Shown here: positions 51,532-56,418 of the stretch, piece by piece
Numbering within the stretch: the first letter of the stretch is position 1
How the letters are laid out: each line of letters begins with the position of its first letter
From: Desulfobacteraceae bacterium
Lineage (GTDB): Bacteria > Desulfobacterota > Desulfobacteria > Desulfobacterales > JAABSP01
NCBI GenBank assembly: GCA_011390345.1
Contig: JAABSP010000029.1
Span: 1 to 56,418 of the forward strand
Direction: 5' to 3'
DNA length: 56,418 nt
Translations under genes and position numbers: made by a program
Notes under the pieces: model-generated
Databases searched by the model: none
The model's input: only the letters and a program-made list of their open reading frames with translations
What the model was told of the DNA's origin: nothing

Positions 51532-53835
51532 ATGTTCAAAGACCTGAAACTCAGCTTGAAAATGGGCATTGGCTACGGGCTTGTGGGGCTTCTCCTTGCT
51601 GCTGCCGTGGCTTTCACCCTCTGGCAGACCGAGCGGACAGAGACGATCGTGGACCGGCTGACCGATATGCGATCCCCCACTGCACAGGCCAGCCTGATGC
51701 TGCTGAATGGCATCAACCATTCCCTCTCCTCTCTGCGGGGATGGATCATTCTGGGCAATGAATCCTTTCGGGAGGAGCGAAAGGCCGCATGGGAAGAGAG
51801 TATCGATCCGGCTCTGGAGACCCTGAGACGCCTCTCCCCGGTCTGGACCGAGGCTGAAAACCTTCAAAGGCTGCAAAAAATCGACACCCTCATGGAAAGT
51901 TTCCGCAGCAATCAGGAGGAGATCGAAGCCATCGCCCAGACCTTGGAGAACACCCCGGCCAGCAAAATCCTGTTGGAGGAAGGCGCTCCCCTGTCGACAC
52001 AGCTCACAGATGCCATAACCGCGATGATCGATATCGAAGCCAACCTGGAGGCGACGCCGGAACGTAAGGCACTGCTGGGGATGATGGCCGATATCCGAGG
52101 CTCCATCGGCCTCAGCGTCGCAGATATCCGGGCCTATCTGATCACCGGAAACGACCAGTTCAAACGCCTGTTCAACGAACACTGGAAAACCAACGAGAGC
52201 AATGTGGCAAGGCTCGACAATGCCAGAGATCTGCTCACACCGGAACAGCTTCGCCACTTTGCCGATTTTCTGGCGGCGAGGGAGAAATTCCTTCCCCTGC
52301 CCCAGAGGATCATGGAGATCCGGGGGGGCAACGACTGGAATCTGGCCCGGGCCTGGATGGGAGAGCGGATCACCCCAATGGTCGATACAATTACCGGGGA
52401 GCTGAATGCAATGCTCAGAATCCAGCAGACCCTGATGCATGCGGAGCAGGATGATCTGAAGGCCCAGACCCGGTTTCTAAAGATTGTGGAGTGGATTCTC
52501 CTCTTCGGCGGAATCGGGGTCTGCCTGATCGCGGGCATCACCATCACACGATCCGTGACAGGCCCCATCAAAGAGGCGGTCCGGGTGGCCGAACACCTCT
52601 CCCAGGGGGATCTGACCGTATCATTTGGCGCGATGTCCAAAGATGAGACGGGCCAGATGCTCCGTGCGATGAAGCAGATGGTTGAAGGGCTGCGCAACAT
52701 CATGGAAGAACTCTCCAGCACCACCGGAAACCTATCCAGCTCGGCCGAGGAACTTTCTGCGGTATCGGATCAGATGGCCTCTTCCACAGAGGAGATGAAC
52801 TCCCAGGCCCAGGAGGTCTCCGGGGCCTCCCGTCAGGTCGCGGCCAGCGTCTCTTCGGTCGCGGCCGCGACCGAGCAGTCGAGCGCTTCGGTGTCGAGCA
52901 TCGCGGCCATGACCGAGGAGATGTCCTCCACCTTCTCCGGCGTGGTCAGCTCTGCGGAGCGGACATCGGCAAATGTTTCGGAGATGGCCAGGGCCGCGGA
53001 TGATCTCTCCGAAGTGATGCATTCGGCCGCGACATCCGTGGAGGAGATGACCATATCCCTGAATGAGGTGGCCAAACATACGGCCAAAGCCGATACCATC
53101 TCCCAGAACGCCAACCGGCGGGCCGAGGAGATCAATCAGCAGATCCAGGGGCTGGTAACGGCTTCGACCCGGATCGGCAAGGTGGTGGAGCTGATCAAGG
53201 ACATTGCGGACCAGACCAATATGCTGGCCCTCAACGCGACCATCGAGGCGGCCGGGGCCGGGGATGCGGGCCGGGGCTTTGCCGTGGTGGCCGGAGAGGT
53301 CAAGGAACTGGCCCGCCAGTCCGCGGAGGCCACAGGGGATATCGCGGGCCATATCGATGAGATTCAAAAGACCACCGATGAGACTGTCCGCTCGATCGAG
53401 GAGATCATCCGGACCATTCAGGAGATCGCGGACATCAACGGCTCCATCGCAAGCTCTGTTGAAGAGCAGAGCACCGCGGCCAACGAGATCTCCAAATCAG
53501 TGGCCAGAAGCGCGGCCACCGTCAAGGAGGTGGCGCAGAACGCGGGGGAATCGTCAGATCTTGTGGACGAGATCGCCAGATCCACCGCAGAGAGCGCATC
53601 GACCGCTCAGGAGGTGGCCCGCCATGTGGATGAGTTTTCAACCGGTGCAAAATCGATGGCACATAGTTCCGAGACCGCATCCCACAAAGTCGAAGAGATT
53701 TCCAGAAATATCGACGGCATCGGCCAGGCCACAGAGGAGACAGCAAGGAGCGCCGTTCAGATCCGTCTCTCCTCCCAGGAGCTGGCCCAAATGGCTGAAG
53801 CCCTGACCCAGATCGTTCAACGGTTCAAGATCTGA
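51532..53835 (+). CDS. Methyl-accepting chemotaxis protein (MCP 3 of 3)
   Basis: A 767-residue chemoreceptor. TM1 about 12-30, a long helical periplasmic region (about 31-320; includes [13 protein letters not shown] and [13 protein letters not shown], similar repeated motifs suggesting two related helical bundles), TM2 about 324-342, HAMP, and the signalling coiled coil whose tip is [18 protein letters not shown]. Its signalling half is highly similar to MCP 2. ATG 51532 follows GGAG by six bases. It follows the eight-repeat exported protein closely, so the two may form a sensory pair. Confidence 0.93.
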   Translation: MFKDLKLSLKMGIGYGLVGLLLAAAVAFTLWQTERTETIVDRLTDMRSPTAQASLMLLNGINHSLSSLRGWIILGNESFREERKAAWEESIDPALETLRRLSPVWTEAENLQRLQKIDTLMESFRSNQEEIEAIAQTLENTPASKILLEEGAPLSTQLTDAITAMIDIEANLEATPERKALLGMMADIRGSIGLSVADIRAYLITGNDQFKRLFNEHWKTNESNVARLDNARDLLTPEQLRHFADFLAAREKFLPLPQRIMEIRGGNDWNLARAWMGERITPMVDTITGELNAMLRIQQTLMHAEQDDLKAQTRFLKIVEWILLFGGIGVCLIAGITITRSVTGPIKEAVRVAEHLSQGDLTVSFGAMSKDETGQMLRAMKQMVEGLRNIMEELSSTTGNLSSSAEELSAVSDQMASSTEEMNSQAQEVSGASRQVAASVSSVAAATEQSSASVSSIAAMTEEMSSTFSGVVSSAERTSANVSEMARAADDLSEVMHSAATSVEEMTISLNEVAKHTAKADTISQNANRRAEEINQQIQGLVTASTRIGKVVELIKDIADQTNMLALNATIEAAGAGDAGRGFAVVAGEVKELARQSAEATGDIAGHIDEIQKTTDETVRSIEEIIRTIQEIADINGSIASSVEEQSTAANEISKSVARSAATVKEVAQNAGESSDLVDEIARSTAESASTAQEVARHVDEFSTGAKSMAHSSETASHKVEEISRNIDGIGQATEETARSAVQIRLSSQELAQMAEALTQIVQRFKI

Positions 53836-53862
53836 ACAGAAAATCAGTAGGGAGAAAGACCC

Positions 53863-54864
53863 TTGAAGAAGCTTTTTGTTTTTTTCATAATGGCCCTGAT
53901 TCTGGCCGCGGGAGGCGCAGGCGCACTCTTCTGGAACATCTCCGAGTATGCCAAAACCCCCGGTTCCGGAACCTTAGAAAAAGTCCATCTGACGGTGAAG
54001 CCGGGCATGCCCTTCTCTCTTCTCACGGAACGGCTTGCGGATCGGGGCCTGATCCGCTCTCCCCTCCGGTTCCACATTCTTGCAAGGCTCAAAGGGGATG
54101 ATCGGCGGATAAAGGCCGGGGAGTATCTTCTCTATCCGACCATGACACCTGCCCGGATTCTGGAGATCCTGACCCAGGGCCGGGTGCGGGAGCGCTCCGT
54201 TACCATTCCCGAAGGCTACACCCTGCACCAGATCGGGGCCGCAATGGATGATGCCGAGATCGTTTCAAAGGCCGATTTCATCGGTGCGGCCACGGACCCG
54301 GCATTTGTCAAGGAGAAGGGGATCAGTGGGGCCACCTTTGAAGGATATCTCTTTCCCAGCACTTACAACTTCTCCATAACGGTCCATGCCGCAGGGGTGG
54401 TTTCCCGAATGACGGATCAGTTCAAAACCGTATTTACCCCCGAGTGGGAGGCCCGGGCAAAGGAACTCGGCTATACGGTTCACGAGATCGTGACCCTGGC
54501 CTCGATCATTGAAAAGGAGACAGGCGCGGCCCATGAGAGGCCCGTGATCAGTTCCGTATTTCACAATCGCCTGAAAAAGGGAATGCGCCTCCAGAGCGAC
54601 CCCACCGTGATCTACGGGATTCCAAACTTCAACGGCAACCTGACCAAAAAGCACCTGAAGACCCCGACGCCTTACAACACCTATCAGAAGGCCGGGTTTC
54701 CCATTGGGCCCATCGCCAATCCAGGAGCCGCGGCCATAGAGGCGGCGCTATATCCTGCAGAGACGAAATACCTCTATTTCGTCTCCCGAAAAGATGGAAC
54801 CCATGAGTTCTCCACCAATTTAAAGGACCACAACCGGGCCGTCCGAAAATACCAGTTGAGGTGA
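53863..54864 (+). CDS. mltG: Endolytic murein transglycosylase MltG
   Basis: A 333-residue inner-membrane enzyme that cleaves nascent peptidoglycan and ends glycan chains. It has an N-terminal membrane anchor (4-24), a LysM-like region (MPFSLLTERLADRGLI) and the catalytic domain with the active Glu in ASIIEKETGAAHERP, then SVFHNRLKKGMRLQSDPTV and TPYNTYQKAGFPIGPI, all diagnostic. The start is a TTG at 53863 with GGGAG upstream; no ATG fits. It follows MCP 3 by 27 bp, and nagZ starts five bases after it. Confidence 0.95.
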   Translation: MKKLFVFFIMALILAAGGAGALFWNISEYAKTPGSGTLEKVHLTVKPGMPFSLLTERLADRGLIRSPLRFHILARLKGDDRRIKAGEYLLYPTMTPARILEILTQGRVRERSVTIPEGYTLHQIGAAMDDAEIVSKADFIGAATDPAFVKEKGISGATFEGYLFPSTYNFSITVHAAGVVSRMTDQFKTVFTPEWEARAKELGYTVHEIVTLASIIEKETGAAHERPVISSVFHNRLKKGMRLQSDPTVIYGIPNFNGNLTKKHLKTPTPYNTYQKAGFPIGPIANPGAAAIEAALYPAETKYLYFVSRKDGTHEFSTNLKDHNRAVRKYQLR

Positions 54865-54868
54865 ATCT

Positions 54869-55876
54869 GTGATGGATCAGAATTTGAATGCGGAAAAGTT
54901 TTCCGACAGGCAGATCGCGGGCCAGCGCCTGATGGTCGGCTTTGACGGAACCGGGATGACCGATGATCTCCGATATCTCATCGAGGAACTGAAGGTCGGC
55001 GGGATCATCCTCTTTGCCGGCAACATAGTCGATCCCGAACAGATCCAAGAACTCTGCCGATCTGCGCAGGAGCATGCGCGCGCGTGGGGCCAGCCCGAAC
55101 TCTTCATCGCTGTGGATCAGGAGGGAGGACCTGTGGCCCGCCTCAAGCCGCCCCATTTCACACGGTTTCAGGGCAACCCGCACCTCAAGAATGAGGCCGA
55201 TGCCGCAAGATGTGCTGCGGTTATCTCATCCGAGCTGAAAAATGTGGGCATCAACATGGATCTCGCGCCGGTGCTCGATGTCGCGCCCAAGACCATGAAG
55301 AGCATCATGGAAGGCCGCGCGTTCGGAGATGATCCGGAATGGGTGGGAAGGATGGGGGCGAAGATGATCCGCGCGTTTCAGGAAAACGGGATCATGGCCT
55401 GCGCCAAGCACTTCCCCGGCATCGGCCGCACCACCCTCGACTCCCACATAGAACTCCCCTTTTTCGACGCATCAGAAGAAGATCTCCGAGCCTTCGATCT
55501 TCCGCCGTTTCAACGGGCCATCGAGGCTCATGCAGCAACAGTGATGCTCTCCCACATAACCTATACGGGCATCGATCCGGTATGGCCCGCAAGCCTCTCG
55601 CCTGCCATTGTCAAAGATCTTCTGCGGAAGGAGATGGGGTATGAGGGCGTGGTGATGACAGACGACCTGGACATGGGCGCGATATCCAAATATTTCGATA
55701 TCCGGACCGCGATCCGGCAGATCATCGCGGCCGATATCGACATTGCACTTATCTGTCATCGGAGCGCGAATATGGAGGCGGCCTTTTCGGAGATGGTCAA
55801 GGGGGTGAATGCGGATCGGGTTGGGGCATTGAAATCGGTGGCGCGGCTTATGGCGCTGAAGCGGGCTTATCTCTGA
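54869..55876 (+). CDS. nagZ: Beta-N-acetylhexosaminidase NagZ (GH3)
   Basis: A 335-residue cytosolic GH3 enzyme releasing GlcNAc from muropeptides in peptidoglycan recycling. VDQEGGPVARL, the catalytic His/Asp loop KHFPGIGRTTLDSH, and MTDDLDMGAIS (nucleophile Asp) are intact. In the usual KHFPGHG the second His is Ile here (KHFPGIG); the catalytic DSH remains. GTG 54869 or ATG 54872 is the start, with GAGG upstream. Paired with mltG as a peptidoglycan-remodelling set. Confidence 0.93.
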   Translation: MMDQNLNAEKFSDRQIAGQRLMVGFDGTGMTDDLRYLIEELKVGGIILFAGNIVDPEQIQELCRSAQEHARAWGQPELFIAVDQEGGPVARLKPPHFTRFQGNPHLKNEADAARCAAVISSELKNVGINMDLAPVLDVAPKTMKSIMEGRAFGDDPEWVGRMGAKMIRAFQENGIMACAKHFPGIGRTTLDSHIELPFFDASEEDLRAFDLPPFQRAIEAHAATVMLSHITYTGIDPVWPASLSPAIVKDLLRKEMGYEGVVMTDDLDMGAISKYFDIRTAIRQIIAADIDIALICHRSANMEAAFSEMVKGVNADRVGALKSVARLMALKRAYL

Positions 55877-55913
55877 AAATGGTTTTTGGTGCAACTCCAC
55901 TTCCGCATTTGGC

Positions 55914-55919
55914 TTGACA
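55914..55919 (+). promoter_or_regulatory. Possible -35 element near the right end
   Basis: TTGACA is a consensus -35, but no good -10 lies 16-18 nt downstream; TATACT at 55959 is too far. It may have served the sequence beyond the MITE before the insertion. Confidence 0.2.
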
Positions 55920-56004
55920 CATTCCGGGAATTGTTTCATCATACCCCCCATTATTTGATATACTGAGATCTGTTCGATTCTCCCAATCCAATGGAAAGGA
56001 TGGA

Positions 56005-56147
56005 GCCTGCGATCATACTACCGGACAAAAAATTTGAGCTATTGGTTAAAGCACATAAAATCAACCACTTATAATGATAGCCGATTTACTAAGGACTCAA
56101 TGATTTCAGTGTGTTATAAATTTTTGTCCGGTAGCATGGCCTGCGAT
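56005..56147. repeat. 9-bp direct repeat (target-site duplication) flanking the MITE
   Basis: GCCTGCGAT occurs at 56005-56013 and again at 56139-56147, immediately outside the two terminal inverted repeats, as expected for a target-site duplication. Confidence 0.75.
56014..56138. mobile_element. MITE-like element, 125 bp, with terminal inverted repeats
   Basis: The left end begins CATACTACCGGACAAAAA; the right end, reverse-complemented, begins CATGCTACCGGACAAAAA, giving terminal inverted repeats of about 21 bp with one mismatch and one indel. The interior is AT-rich, too short to code for a transposase and without similarity I recognise. A 9-bp duplication flanks it. A transposase acting in trans, of an IS4-like type judging from the 9-bp duplication, is inferred. 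Confidence 0.78.
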
Positions 56148-56418
56148 GAGAAGCATTACCGGGATCAGGGGATAAAATCGAACCGCTTCGGGATCACCGA
56201 GCCGGATGCGCTCTTTGCGGTCTCCTTTCCGGGGCTCACCACGCCGCAGGTGGCAATGGTAGCCGACTTCCGGCTAATTCCAAAAATATCAGGGCTTGGT
56301 TCTAACTTCGCCCACTTCGACGGGAAGAGAAACCGATGTTAGCCCGCATGAAATAGTCCGAGACATATAAAGTTCGATCTGGTATGGAGAAAAAGGCAGC
56401 GCAAAACATCTTTTTCTG
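56148..56418. other. Unassigned sequence at the right edge
   Basis: After the MITE no frame on either strand matches a family I recognise. A plus-strand frame reads through from inside the MITE to 56342 (DEKHYRDQGIKSNRFG, GITEPDALFAVSFPGLTT) but has no proper start outside the MITE. The last 80 bases are AT-richer. It could be a decayed gene, an RNA gene or the start of a gene continuing beyond the window. Confidence 0.4.

Noticed and set aside
56034-56342. 102-codon frame starting inside the MITE
   Set aside because: It starts at a TTG within the mobile element and reads across its right end; not a native gene.
56330-56375. GAAATAGTCCGAGACATA resembling the P7 region of a group I intron or a group II intron segment
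   Set aside because: No matching partner strand or other conserved intron helices are visible upstream in the window.

Overview
The window is a stretch of bacterial chromosome with high GC in most genes and dense, often overlapping reading frames. Gene content suggests a deltaproteobacterium (Desulfobacterota), probably an anaerobe: an ETF:quinone oxidoreductase, a FAD1-like long-chain acyl-CoA ligase, a SpoIIE/STAS/CheA chemosensory cluster, several HD-type signalling hydrolases, YkgJ cysteine-cluster proteins, a KamA-family radical SAM enzyme and many MCPs. This taxonomic placement is an inference from gene families; there is no rRNA here. I found no tRNA, rRNA or CRISPR array.

Layout. 1-1064: the 3' part of asnS and a HIT hydrolase (+). 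1128-2915: acyl-CoA ligase (-). 3100-15458: a chemosensory operon (+) encoding a REC-REC-SpoIIE-HATPase protein, a STAS protein, a hybrid CheA, CheW, two MCPs, CheB and CheR, followed by ETF-QO and a terminator. 17196-21776 (-): wrbA, rocD, an App1-like (DUF2183) phosphatase and gdhA, linking ornithine transamination to glutamate dehydrogenase. 22166-24966 (-): cvpA, mazG, hisH, hisF, ending in a strong hairpin terminator. 25193-31145 (+): phoH/ybeZ, pgpH, ybeY, nnr, tsaE, a housekeeping RNA-maturation and nucleotide-repair operon in which pgpH and ybeY overlap by 131 nt. 31252-32773 (-): a single-domain asparaginase-like gene and qor.

32994-33726 is a lower-GC patch with a yefM antitoxin whose yoeB toxin is reduced to a stub. 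33787-35604 (-): a TPR protein and an unrecognised, possibly kinase-like protein. 35733-40941: dapA, two YkgJ proteins, a diacylglycerol-kinase-like lipid kinase, trmL and an amidohydrolase. 40928-44546 (-): a translationally coupled set of HEAT protein, HD-GYP phosphodiesterase, signal-less RlpA and YkgJ. 44741-50247 (-): a rhombosortase-like rhomboid protease, a large KamA-family enzyme, an MFS transporter and an exported eight-bladed PQQ-type propeller protein. 50472-55876 (+): an exported protein with eight ~38-residue repeats, a third MCP, mltG and nagZ. The last 500 bases hold a 125-bp MITE-like element with terminal inverted repeats and a 9-bp target duplication, then unassigned sequence.

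The points most worth a second look are the eight-repeat exported protein next to an MCP, the pgpH/ybeY overlap, the MITE, the decayed YefM/YoeB module, the HEAT/HD-GYP pair sharing an N-terminal module, and short tandem repeats that recur at gene ends.
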